DNA of 64,000 bases, taken from contig CM046352.1 in NCBI GenBank assembly GCA_025403435.1, positions 1,400,893 to 1,464,892 on the forward strand. Direction: 5' to 3'. Positions within the stretch are counted from its first letter, which is position 1; every line of letters starts with the position of its first letter. The notes under the pieces were generated by a model that saw only the letters and a list, made by a program, of their open reading frames with translations, was not told the DNA's origin and did not search any database. A program made the position numbers and the translations under genes. The DNA is from Artocarpus heterophyllus (lineage: Eukaryota > Streptophyta > Magnoliopsida > Rosales > Moraceae). Shown one piece after another: positions 1 to 10,139 of the stretch.

Positions 1-242
1 CAAAATTTTCCCAAAGCCAAAACACATGCAAAATATACAGATTCACAAAGAGAAAACATTTTTTCCTTTCCTGTTATATATCTCTCTCTACCCTTTTCTA
101 TTATATATAACATTAAAAAGAAACCAAAAAAGAAAAAACAAAAGAAGAGAGACACACTCATATCAGAATTATAAATTATGAATTTAAAACAAAAAAAAAA
201 AAAAGAGAAGAAGAGAAAACAACAAAAACTAAAAAGACTATA
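1..242. other. AT-rich flank, no gene seen
   Basis: Downstream of the minus-strand gene that ends at 243. The stretch is A-rich and T-rich, with poly-purine runs near 115-240, and probably contains that gene's 3'UTR. I see no further coding signal. Confidence 0.6.
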
Positions 243-830
243 TCAATCATGTTGATCAACCACATCAACGGTGGCGGAGCAAGACAAACACGTCTGAAAA
301 ATCCCAAACAAAGCAGCGTAAGAGATCTCCTTCACTTTCCCGAGAAACAAACACCTCTTCTTCTTCTTATTCTTATTCTTCTTACCTTCAGAAACATTAA
401 GTCCTGATGATCCTCTACTACTAGACGAAGACTTCTTCTTCTTCTTCTCCTCCTTCTGATCCGCATGATCATCAAGATCATGATCATCATCCAATTTAGA
501 ATTAAGAACTCTACAGCCAAAGCACTTTTGGGTCATCTTCTTCTTCTTCTGCTGATCATCATGATCATCTTCTCTGGAGAATTTGTAGCTGCGAAGGTAC
601 ATTTGCCTGCATGAAATGCTGTCCACCACCCTCGGGGGCCCAAACCGGACAGCTCCAGCGGTGGCTCCGGCAGTTGTAGCGGGCTTGCAGCCGCGGGAGC
701 TTACGGAGCGGACGAACTCGGCGTCGGACTCCGGCCACTTGTAGAGGTTCACGTAGGTGGCGCGTACCGGCACGCGTGGGTCACGCGTGTCGTTTACGCA
801 GTTTGATATGCAAACTGAGCTCATATTCAA
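243..830 (-). CDS. Conserved plant protein of unknown function, 195 aa, intronless
   Basis: The N-terminal part (residues 3-45) reads as a compact conserved block with an MSSVCISNCVND start, a PRVPVRATYVNLYKWPESD segment and EFVRSV. A second block at 66-86 contains PRVVDSISCRQMYLRSY, followed by KCFGC at 102-106. I recognise this combination from a plant-only family without an assigned role. Residues 87-160 are low complexity, with Asp/His, poly-Lys and poly-Ser runs, and vary in length between relatives. The C-terminus (164-185) ends in an alternating hydrophobic segment with a CLSC motif. There is no signal peptide or clear membrane span. Met1 and Met3 are both possible starts. A TATA-like box on the minus strand at about 942-950 lies some 115 bp upstream, which fits a normal promoter. 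Function is unknown; existence of the gene is fairly certain because the conserved blocks are uninterrupted. Confidence 0.82.
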   Translation of the reverse strand: MNMSSVCISNCVNDTRDPRVPVRATYVNLYKWPESDAEFVRSVSSRGCKPATTAGATAGAVRFGPPRVVDSISCRQMYLRSYKFSREDDHDDQQKKKKMTQKCFGCRVLNSKLDDDHDLDDHADQKEEKKKKKSSSSSRGSSGLNVSEGKKNKNKKKKRCLFLGKVKEISYAALFGIFQTCLSCSATVDVVDQHD

Positions 831-940
831 TTTTGATCTTTCTTCTTCTTCTTGGTCTTAGGCTTTTCTTATATGTGGTTTGAGTTTGAGAGTCTTGTCG
901 TAGAGGGTTAAGAGTTTTGGGGCCTTTTGAGTATATTTGG

Positions 941-952
941 GTTTATAAAGTG
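941..952 (-). promoter_or_regulatory. Candidate TATA box of the gene at 243-830
   Basis: Read on the minus strand the sequence is CACTTTATAAACCC, about 115 bp upstream of the start codon. This leaves room for a 5'UTR of roughly 80 nt. A GA-repeat tract at 1072-1102 lies further upstream and may be a GAGA-type promoter element. Both calls are by motif only. Confidence 0.4.
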
Positions 953-1069
953 GGACAAGTTGGACCAAATAAAAAAAAGTAAAAATAAAAATTGAAACTT
1001 AAAAAAATAAAAAAAATAAAAATAAAAGACAGAGGAGGCTTAGATTGCAAGAAAAGATATACAGAGAGG

Positions 1070-1071
<2 letters not shown>

Positions 1072-1102
<31 letters not shown>
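1072..1102. repeat. (GA)n microsatellite
   Basis: An uninterrupted GA dinucleotide run of about 30 bp in the upstream region of the minus-strand gene. It could be a polymorphic marker or a GAGA-type promoter element. Confidence 0.85.
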
Positions 1103-1106
<4 letters not shown>

Positions 1107-1534
1107 AGGGCCTATTAGGGTTTGGTCTAGTGGAGAGTTTTTATGAAATGTTATAATGTTTTTTTTGTATATATACAGAATGATTTGGTATGATTAGTAA
1201 TGACTGTGTTTTCTTCCCCTTTGTATGTGCTGTTAGGCATGGATTAGATATGGCCTAAAGTACTCCCTCGAAAAGAAATAGGATAAAGAATGAAAATTCT
1301 TTGGTCTTAGACATATATACCTAAACAAAGACAATTTAAAGTACTAATACACACACACATTTATATATAGGCATATATATATATATATATATTTATAGGC
1401 ATATATATGTGGGGTTTTCCAATTGTTTCAGTAGGAGATCCCTCCGTCATAACATATAAAAGTAAAAAAATATGACGTAACATGACATGATATTCATTGA
1501 ACATAACATCAATGTCAAAGAGACGCAACATGAT

Positions 1535-1634
1535 TGTCACTCGAGTATTCTTTTAAAGCATTGTATGTTATATTAATTTTTGAGTGTCACTCGAGTATTC
1601 TTTTAAAACATTGTATGTTATATTAATTTTTGAG
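1535..1634. repeat. 50-bp tandem duplication, two copies
   Basis: Two head-to-tail copies (1535-1584 and 1585-1634) that begin TGTCACTCGAGTATTC and end TTAATTTTTGAG. They differ at about one position (AAAGCA against AAAACA), so the duplication is recent. Confidence 0.9.
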
Positions 1635-3170
1635 AGGTGTAATTGCATATTACTTTTGTTACATTTTTCAAAGTAAATTTTTAGTGTTACATCTCTCTAA
1701 CATCGATGTTACATTTAATGAATCATATTTGGTTTTTTACTTCTAGATATGTATGAGGGATGGTTCTTTCGGAGGAAAAAGGCATATATATACACACACC
1801 TTGTTTTGGAGAATTAGATTTTCATTATATTCGGTTAGTTTTATGTATAATTTTAGTACACTTTAATTCTTAAAAACATGCAATATAGTACTCGTAATAA
1901 TAGGTTATTATAAAAAGGATATGGAAAAACCTAAAGTATTCTTTCGCTTATTCTTTCAGAAGTAACCTTACAGAAGGAAAATAATGGGGTGTAGAGGTTT
2001 GCAAGAGTTGAAATAGGCAAATTAGTGCCTTCATCATGGCTAGAGAGTGGAAGAATATATATTTTTTTTGAGTCAAATTATAACAAAGATCTAACACGTG
2101 TAAGTTGTGCATGATATATAGTTTCCACATCTTCACATTAATTGTGTATATGCATATAATTCCATGTGCTCCATCTACATCCTATTTATAAATATATGTT
2201 TATGACAATATTTTCCCGTCACAACCTTCCTAGCATGTTCTAGGCGTTGGGAGGTGTGCCCTATATGTACAAGTGGATTTCATCAAGAAATGGAGAAAAG
2301 AAAAGAAAAAATCATGAATGTATTTCTGTTATGTCTCCCATTAAATACACTTATATTAGAGTATAAGTTAATAATCTCGATAAGTTTGATTAATAAAGAA
2401 AACTAGGAAATCATATGAGGGTATTATTGCTAGATATGATTTTGGAACATGAGGCCATTATGATCATTAAGTGAAAAAAAAAAGAAAATATGTTGGAAAA
2501 ATAATACCAATGCCATTATAACTTAATAGTTTAGCCTTTGTATGCAAAACTAAGTTATGGAGTTTTTACACATTAACCCCAAAAGCAAGCTTGGAAATGG
2601 GTTCAAGAAAGAAGCTTAGTAGAAAACAATTATGTACTCTCTACCCGTTTTGAATCCATGAAAATTGTCGTAAATAACATTTTTTTAACTTAAAAATGTA
2701 AAGATATAATACGTTTTAAAATATCCGAAGTAAATAGTGTTTTTAAGAGTAAATAATTTTTATTTACCTTTCTATTTACAGTATAAATATCTTTTAACCT
2801 CATACATTTTAAAACATGACTTATAAAAAAAAATTTCAAAAAATGCTATATGCCTCTTTTCCTATGGATCCAAAAACAAAAGAAAAAAAAAAAAGGAAAA
2901 CAAGGCTTTGTGTTTCTTGTATATTCTCTAATGTCATGAGGATTGAGGGATACCGAAACTTGATTGGTGGGGAGTGCACTTGGGGACAAAGTCAACTCAA
3001 AAATATTTAAACACGTTATTATATTTAAAACAAGATAATTAGTAAATAACTCTCGGAGAGGCAAATCACAAGGAAAGGAGCTAAGTTAAATGGCCAATTG
3101 AAAAAAAAAAATTGAAATAGAATACTAAGAAGCATGCATTTTGTTCACTCTCAATTCTGGTACTTACTGC

Positions 3171-3195
3171 TAATAATAATAATAATAATAATAAT
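3171..3195. repeat. (TAA)n microsatellite
   Basis: A trinucleotide run of about eight TAA units, 80 bp outside the copia element. Confidence 0.85.
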
Positions 3196-3277
3196 ATAAT
3201 CCCTTAATCAGCGGCTCACACGCTTTGAACTCGTGATAGATAGAGACTTTTGTTATTTTTCCTTGTGATATATTTGA

Positions 3278-3890
3278 TGTTGGGGAATTAGGCGATTCTT
3301 AATTCTAAGGATCGTAAGAACGAATAATTATAGAAAATAAATTAAAGAAGATAAGAAAAGAAAGACACCAAATTTTATACAGGTTCGTCCAAAATTGAGA
3401 CTACGTTATGTTTCTGCCGCTTGCAGATTCCACTATGATGAAGGAGATTACAAATTATAAGAGAAGTTTCTCACACACTCTAAAATTGTGCTTACCAAAA
3501 CTCTCTTCTACCTAGCACCCTGTGGGAATTTTTTCTCTCTCAAAGATGGAGCTCTCAAGAATTATGCCTCACACAAAATAATGTCACTCACAATGTCACA
3601 CACTTACAACCCTAGCCACCTTATGTCTATTTATATACCAAAGAAGAGAAAAATAGCAACTAATGAGAAACCCTAGCAGTTTCTCGTTTTTGGGGCGTTT
3701 GAGTTTCGCTCTAACTCAAAATTTTACAACAAACCAGACTTCGGGCGCATCGGTCCTCATTTTGGGTGCCGTGGCACTGGTTTGCTTCTCGGACGGGCGC
3801 CGCGGCCCTAGACCACTGCCCCCTCTTTTTTTTTTTTTTTTTTTCTCTTCTTTCTCCTTTGGTAGGTTGATTTGGCTCCACATTACAACA
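3278..3890 (-). repeat. Copia element, 3' LTR
   Basis: Starts TGTTGGGGAATTAGGC and ends TTACAACA on the plus strand, so the termini are TG...CA. It is 613 bp long. It carries about three degenerate units of a GC-rich 20-bp repeat near 3738-3812, where the partner LTR has five. Confidence 0.93.
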
Positions 3891-3906
3891 ATCTCCCACT
3901 TGGAGA

Positions 3907-5438
3907 CTAATCAATCACCATGTCTCCAACTGCAGCGACAACGACTTCTCTCGTCTCATGGAGAAGTCCAACTGAAGTTGGGCACAACTTCAGTTTCTCG
4001 ATCGGAACCATCTTAGTGAGCATATCTGCTGGATTCTGACTCTCAAGAATCTTCTCAAGCTTCAACACTCCATCTTCCAAAGCCAACCTGATGAAGTGAT
4101 ACCGTAATTGTATATGCTTCGTCCTAGCATGAAATGCAGGATTTTTCACCAGGTGAATGACGTTTTGATTGTCACTATATAATGCACTCCTTTCTTGCTT
4201 GTGACTCAGTTCTTCCAGAAACGACCGTAACCAAATAATCTCCTTGCTCGCTTCTGTCATTGCCACATACTCTACTTTTGTTGTAAAGAGTGCAATTATC
4301 TTTTGTAGCTTCGAGACCCAACTAACTGCTGTGCCACCCAAAATGTAGACAAAACTGGTGGTACTCTTTCTGCCATCAATGTCTCTAGCCATATCAGCAT
4401 CAACATAGCCCTGTAGTCCTAAGTTTGACTTCTTGAAACACAGTGCTAAACCTACAGTACCTCTCAGATATCTGAGAATCCACTTCATTGCTTCCCAATG
4501 CTGCTTTCTTGGATTGCTCATGTACCTATTCACAACTCCCACTGCATGTGCAATGTCCGGTCTAGTACAAACCATGGCATACATGAGACTGCCTATTGTT
4601 GAAGTATAAGGCACCTTGGCCATGTGGTCTCGCTCCTGCTCCATGGTTGGTGATTGCTCCTTTGATAACTTGAAGTGATTGGCCAAAGGAGTATTCACAG
4701 GCTTCGCATCACCCATGTTGAATCTTTTAAGCACCTTTTTAACATATTCTTCTTGTGACAGTTTTAGACCATTACGGTTCCTCGTTATTCTCATTCCAAG
4801 GATTTATTTTACAGTACCCAAATCCTTCATTGTAAACTCCTTAGACAACTCCTTCTTCAGCTTGTCAATCTCCTATTTACAACCTCCTGCTATCAGCATG
4901 TTATCGACATATAGCAACAATATAATGTATGAGTCACCTAATTCTTCACATAACAACAGTGATCTCCCTGACACCTTAAGAAACCATTGCTGCACATGAA
5001 CCCATCAAACTTCTTGTACTACTGCCTGGGAGCTTGTTTGAGGCCATACAGGCTCTTCTGAAGTTTGCACACTAAGTTCTCCTTACCCGATTCTTCGAAC
5101 CCTTATGGTTGCTTCATGTAGATCTCCTCCTCCAAATCACCATGGAGAAAAGCTGTCTTGACATCCAACTGTTTCAAGAACAAGTCCTCATTTGCCACTA
5201 GCGCAAGCATCGTCCTGATTGTGGTTAGCTTCACCACCGGAGAAAAAATCTCATTAAAGTCGATGCCCTCTTTCTGCTGAAAGCCTTTTACCACCAACCT
5301 TGCCTTATACCGTTTGCTACCATCAGATTCATCTTTTATTCGGTATACCCACTTGTTGTGCAAGGCCTTTTTGTCCTGTGGTAACTTTGTCAATTGCCAT
5401 GTCTGATTGGACATTAGGGAATCCATCTCATCCCTCAT
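3907..5438 (-). pseudogene. Copia reverse transcriptase and RNase H, decayed
   Basis: RT begins around 5438 (MRDEMDSL, NKWVYRIK, YKARLVVKGF, DVKTAFLHG) and stops at 5103. Downstream fragments continue to the RNase H segment 4794-3907, which contains KSTTSFVYILGG, VEYVAMTEASKE and the tail KHIQLRYHFIR. The polymerase motif normally YVDD reads YVDN (codons at 4911-4900), which removes one catalytic aspartate. Stops at 5021-5019 and 5450-5448 fall at positions where copia proteins normally have Trp. The RNase H part is an uninterrupted 295-codon frame but is only the end of a broken polyprotein. Confidence 0.9.
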
Positions 5439-5789
5439 AGCTAACTCTCACTTGACCGAATCTTTAGCCTCCACGGCTTCATCATAGCTCTCTGGCTCTC
5501 CTATGTCAGTCAACAAAATATAATACAGAGAAGGGGAGTATCTCTGTGGCGGTCTGATGGTCCTGCTAGACCTCCTCACTGGTGTGGCAGGAGTCCTCTA
5601 GTTTTCTTTTGGAGCTATGTCTTCTTGGTCTTTAACATCTGGATTTTGCACCTCCACTTCAGGAAGATCCTTTAATGGAATCACCTTAGGCTTCTTGTCT
5701 TCAGAACCTGAACCCTTGGAATCAGTGCTATCTCTGTCTTTGTACAGAACACCTTCATTGAAGATCACATCCTTGGTCCTAATAATCTT

Positions 5790-6700
5790 TTAATTTTGGT
5801 CATCCCAGAGACGATAACCAAACTCAAGTCCACCATAGCCAACCAGAAAACACTTCTTTGACTTGGCATCAAGCTTACTTCTAGCAGCAGGATCAATGAG
5901 AACATAGGAAACACACCCAAACACTCTCAAGTAAGAGAGATCAACCTTTTTACGGCTCCAGACTTCTTCCGGTAGCTTGAACTTCAGTGGTGTGGATGGA
6001 CTTCTATTGATCAGATGAGCGGCTGTATTAATTGCTTCAGCCCAAAACATCTTTGGCAGCCCCACATGTAACCTCATGCTTCTGGCACGCTCGTTTAAAA
6101 TCATGTTCATCCTCTCAGCTACCCCGTTCTGTTGTGGTTTTCCTGGAATGGTTTTTCTTATCTTTATTCCATTCTCAGCACAGTACCACCTAAAATCTTC
6201 ATTCAAATACTCTCCCCCATTGTCAGACTGCAAGCACTTCACCTTCAAATCTGTCTCATTCTCCACCATGGCTTACCATCTCTTAAAAACATCAAAGACA
6301 TCAGATTTGTTTTTTAGAAAATAAACCCATACCTTCCTACTTGAGTCATCAATGAACGTCACATAATAGTTAGTGCCACCAAGAGAAGTCACCGGCGTAG
6401 GCCCCTATAATCAGTGTGAACTAGCTCCAATTTCCTAGACTTAGGCTCTCTACCCATCTTTGAGAAACTAACTCTCTTCTGTTTACCAAAGATGCAGGCT
6501 TCACACAAACTGTGATCAATAGTTTTCAAACCCGGCAGTTTTCCTTTGCAGTGAAGCACCTTCATACCCTTCTCACTTATGTGAACGAGCCTATAATGCC
6601 ATAGCTCAGTATTGACAGCAGAATCAGCAACTGTTATGGTATCTCTGCAACTAGAGTTTATGTAGAGAGTTCCAGCCTTGCGTCCCCAAGCAACAACCAT
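5790..6700 (-). pseudogene. Copia integrase, decayed
   Basis: The segment 6700-6389 holds the pre-integrase zinc-binding region (WHYRLVHIS with later LCEACIFGK). The segment 6269-5790 holds the core with SDNGGEYLNEDF, PQQNGVAERMN and the LINRSPSTPL tail. The reading frame is broken between them (stops between about 6389 and 6270), and the first catalytic Asp sits in HTDYRG near 6400. No intact integrase is encoded. Confidence 0.9.
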
Positions 6701-6718
6701 CGCTCCTTTTGTGACTTT

Positions 6719-6985
6719 CTAACCTCCACAATTGAAGGTCACTTTATGTCCTTTGTCATGCAGTTGCCCCATCGAAATCAAGTTGTGCATTAGTTTAGGA
6801 ACATGTCTCACCTTATGAATTTTCCACACAGACCCATTAGGCATTTTCAAATTGACATCTCCAATGCCAACAATATCCAAAGGTTCTCCGTCAGTAAGAT
6901 AAACCTTACCATGATTTCCAGCAATATAATTCTCCAGGATATGGCGGTGTGTAGTGGTGTGAAATGATGCTCCTGAATCTATCAC
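6719..6985 (-). pseudogene. Copia aspartic protease, decayed
   Basis: Starts VIDSGASFHTT, the active-site signature of a copia protease, and continues to a region with HNLISMGQL. A stop precedes it at 6988-6986 (a Trp in relatives) and another follows at 6721-6719 (also a conserved Trp position). Confidence 0.88.
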
Positions 6986-7030
6986 CTACGAATCAAAAGA
7001 ACTGTCAACTGACAAGATTAAGGCATCCTG

Positions 7031-7849
7031 TTGCTCTTCAGTGGCGGCGTTAGTTGTGTCATTATTCTTGTCTTCATTCTTCCTTGGAGCCCTGTAGTTC
7101 TTCTTCAAGTGGCCAGTCTTCCCACAATTCTAACACTCCATAGTCCTACCGTTTCTCGACTTGCTTCTCCCATTCATCGACTTGCCTCTCTTGCCATTAT
7201 CCTTATTGGAATGCCTCTCAAGTTTTCTGCCCCTATTATCAACATTAAGGGCCGAGTTCGACGTTGAGGCTTCACCTGAGTCCTTCCTGCGAACTTCTTC
7301 TGCCAGAATAGAGTTTCTAACATCAACAAACTTCAGTTTTGCATTCCCAATTGAATTTGTAATGGCCACCCTCATGGGTTCCCAACTATTTGGTAACGAG
7401 GCCAACAGGATTAGGGCATTGATCTCATCATCGAATTTAATCTCTACTAAGACCAATTGGTTCAGGACAGTGTTGAAACTGTTCAGCTGCTGCTCTACAA
7501 CCGAGGCACCTTTAGGCATTTTTAAATTAAAGAGCTTCTTCATGAGATGTACCTTGTTATTGGCTGAGGGCTTCTCATACATCCCTGATAGAGCCTTCAT
7601 CATCCCTGCTGTAGTATTCTCCATCGCAACGTTGTGGGTAACGTTCTTTGACAAGGTCAAACAGATCACACCCAGCACATGTCTATCAAGGATATTCTAC
7701 TCCTCATCCTTCATGCCTTCAGGCTTATTACTCAAGGGCAAGTGCAGTTTCCTGCTATAGAGGTAGTCTTCCACTTGCATCCTCCAATAGAAAAAATCTG
7801 AACCATCAAATTTGGTGATACCGACTGCCATACCTTCTTCTCCCGTCAT
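7031..7849 (-). pseudogene. Copia gag, decayed
   Basis: A start codon at 7849 opens a gag frame with FYWRMQVEDYLY. The frame hits a TAG at 7699-7697 where relatives have Trp. It continues as 7678-7130 with LPNSWEPMRVAITNS, typical of the UBN2/gag region. The zinc knuckle near 7133-7090 is damaged: a stop falls inside it and its last Cys is replaced by Tyr. Confidence 0.88.
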
Positions 7850-7867
7850 CGTTCTTGATCAAAACCT

Positions 7868-7883
7868 CCACTTTGATACCACT
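7868..7883 (-). other. Primer binding site of the copia element
   Basis: Immediately inside the 5' LTR the minus strand reads AGTGGTATCAAAG, which matches the 3' end of initiator tRNA-Met except at one or two positions. It sets the element's orientation. Confidence 0.85.
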
Positions 7884-8513
7884 TGTTGGGGAATTAGGCA
7901 ATTCCTAATTTCAAGGATCGCAAAAATGAATAATTGCAGAAACTAAATTGAAGAAGAGAAGAAAAGAGAGACACCAAATTTTATACAGGTTTGTCCAAAA
8001 TTGAGACTACGTCCTATTTCTGTCGCTTATAGATTCCACTATGATGAAGGAGATTACAGATTATAAGAGAAGTTTCTCACATACTCTCAAATTGGCCTTA
8101 CCAAAACTCTCTTCTACCTAGCACCCTGCGGGAATTTTTCCTCTCTCAAAGATGGAGCTCTCAAGAATTATGTCTCACACAAAATAATGTCACTCTCAAC
8201 GTCACACACTCACAACCCTAGCCACCTTACGCCTATTTATACACCAAAGAAGAGAAAAATAGCAACTAATGAGAAACCCTAGCAGTTTCTTATTTTTTGG
8301 GCGTTTGAGTTAGACTCTGACTCAAAATTTCGCAACAAACCAGACTTTGGGCGCCGCGGCCCTCGTTTGGGCGCCGCAGTGCTGGTTTGGGCGCCGCAGC
8401 CCTCATTTGGGCACAGCGGCGCTGGTTTGGGCGCCGCGACCCTAGGCCACTACCCCCTCTTTTTTTTCTCTTCTTTCTCCTTTGCTAGGTTGATTTGACT
8501 CCATATTGCAACA
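7884..8513 (-). repeat. Copia element, 5' LTR
   Basis: Starts TGTTGGGGAATTAGGC and ends TTGCAACA; 630 bp. It contains five perfectly spaced 20-bp units (8346-8445), each starting TTTGGGC, with GC-rich cores. Confidence 0.93.
8346..8445. repeat. Five-unit 20-bp GC-rich minisatellite inside the copia LTR
   Basis: Units begin at 8346, 8366, 8386, 8406 and 8426. Each starts TTTGGGC, usually followed by GCCGC, and unit ends alternate between a GCCCT-like form and a GCTGG form. The other LTR has only about three degenerate units. Confidence 0.88.
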
Positions 8514-8518
8514 TTTGA

Positions 8519-8915
8519 TACCAGAATTTGTTTTATAGTAAGGTGGGATTTCTAGTTCCAAACAATAGGAATTCTAGAATGCAAAAACGACAATATATAT
8601 CTAGGAGAGACTAGAGAACAACAGGCTGCTTGAGAGCATATAACAAACTAAAATATATGGGAAAAATCACACGTTTGATGTACATCTAACAAACAACTAA
8701 AAATTGAATAGAAATTTAAATTTTTCTTAGAGAAAATAATGCAGTAAAAAAGTTTAGATCATGATTCATGAATCAAATATAACACTAGACAAATATTTTT
8801 CTGAGTCCCATCAAAGATATACATCAAATAGTATTCAATTACTTCAATAATAAATCATATTATGTTGTAGCACGAACAAAGAAAGGAGAAAAAGTTTCAT
8901 CTTTTATGCAATAGG
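8519..8915. other. AT-rich intergenic, no gene seen
   Basis: A-rich sequence between the copia element and a fold-back element. No coding or RNA signal. Confidence 0.6.
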
Positions 8916-8923
8916 TTTTTACT

Positions 8924-9357
8924 ATTTTGGTAGCCTGTATTTTAAAGAAACATTATATTGATACTCTGTTGTTTAGGAAATATCAAAATAGTATCTTACA
9001 GTTTTTCAAAATAACATTTTGATACTCTAAGTCGTGTTTTGTGATATGAAATTTCTAATTTACCCTTTATTAATACGCGCCAAATTATTTTATAGAAACT
9101 ATAAAAAATAAATACAAATAATACCAACAAATAAATGTCTATATATATGTTTTTTAATGAGTTTTGGTTAATTTTCTGTTTTGATTTACTATTATAGTCG
9201 TATAAAATTACTTTAGGATTTACCAATAAAAAATTAAAAAAGAAATTTCATATCAAAAACACAAACTCGAGTACTAAAAATGTTTTTTAAAATATAAATA
9301 TTGTTTTAATATTTTTTAAAACAGAAGGTAAAACATAACATACCAAAATATATCAAA
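8924..9357. mobile_element. Fold-back (long inverted repeat) element
   Basis: The left arm runs from CTATTTTGGTA to GTGATATGAAATTTCT (about 8924-9057). The right arm, 9241-9355, is its inverted counterpart (AGAAATTTCATATC ... TACCAAAATA). The arms are about 115-135 bp and moderately diverged, around a central spacer of about 180 bp. No coding capacity. Such structures are typical of non-autonomous Mutator-like elements; class is inferred. Confidence 0.65.
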
Positions 9358-9727
9358 CTCAAAAGGCTCCTAATAGCGCAAAATAAAGCACAAGTGGTTT
9401 CTAGAGGCTTTTTTTTTTTTTTTTAATGATAAGTGGTTATAGAACCTATATTTTTCAACTATATTGAACTAAATGCGAGTACATATCCCCCTCTCGAGAC
9501 GTTGAAAAAATTTCACGAATAGGACTTGCCATTGGACATTATTGATGTGTCACAAGAGTCAAAAAATGCATTCTTATCTTCCAGAGGCCCCATTTCAACC
9601 CAAAACATGGGCTAGCTTATAGTTGAGCCCATAAGCCCATATGGGTTGACCCATCAAAGCTCAAGTCCAACCAATAATTTTCCAAAGTCCAACTTCAACT
9701 AGTCCAATTGAGCTCTTTTTTATATAG

Positions 9728-9915
9728 AAAATTACAGGGTCTCTGATAGAAACTACTCAATTTTTACCACAATTTCAGTTATAAATAGTATAAAACTCTC
9801 TCATGTTACAATAACAATAAAAAAAATATACTACAGTGTAAAACTCTCACATACTACAGTAAAATTGATTCTCACTATTAATTTCCACCATCTTTCCAAA
9901 CACCTTATACATGTT
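9728..9915 (-). mobile_element. MITE-like copy, family M (copy 1)
   Basis: In reverse complement it starts AAGGTGTTTGG and contains TGTGAGAGTTTTACACTGTA followed by GTAACATGAGAGAGTTTTATACT. This is the same order of motifs as the copies at 19996-20155 and 39700-39870. Confidence 0.65.
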
Positions 9916-9919
9916 ATTC

Positions 9920-10139
9920 CGTGAAAGAAGATGTGCTTCTTCATCTTCATGTCATACTTAAAAAATTTGTATCATGCTACGACTCACTTTTTTTAATAAA
10001 AAGTCCAATTCCCTAGTTAGATTAAAAACGAAACATTTTTTTTGAAAGTGAATAACCAAACAATTCTGAATACTTTTTTTTTTTTTTTGCTCGGAATTTC
10101 CAATACTCTTTAAATGAGCTTACCTGATGTGCAAAAATA
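9920..10139. other. AT-rich intergenic
   Basis: T-runs and A-runs, no gene seen. Confidence 0.5.

Larger units (their letters stand above)
1103..3272. other. AT-rich intergenic region with short repeats
   Basis: No gene is supported. It holds AT microsatellites near 1373-1391, a 50-bp tandem duplication (1535-1634), many short T and A runs, and a (TAA)n run at 3171-3195. Small reading frames here (for example 1948-2136 and 2816-3010) have no recognisable domain or codon pattern. Confidence 0.6.
3273..8518 (-). mobile_element. Ty1/copia LTR retrotransposon (Tork-like) with 5-bp target duplication
   Basis: The element proper is 3278-8513 (5.2 kb) and is flanked on both sides by TTTGA (3273-3277 and 8514-8518). 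It reads on the minus strand: 5' LTR 7884-8513, primer site just inside it, gag, protease, integrase, reverse transcriptase, RNase H, a polypurine tract (AGTGGGAGAT on the minus strand at 3891-3900), and 3' LTR 3278-3890. The domain order integrase-before-RT defines copia. The two LTRs differ at roughly one site in eight to ten over their first 80 bp and also in length, so the insertion is old. Coding regions are interrupted by many stops and it should be dead. Confidence 0.95.

Noticed and set aside
3663..4016. 117-codon frame across an LTR boundary
   Set aside because: Crosses the copia LTR into the antisense of RNase H; chance frame.
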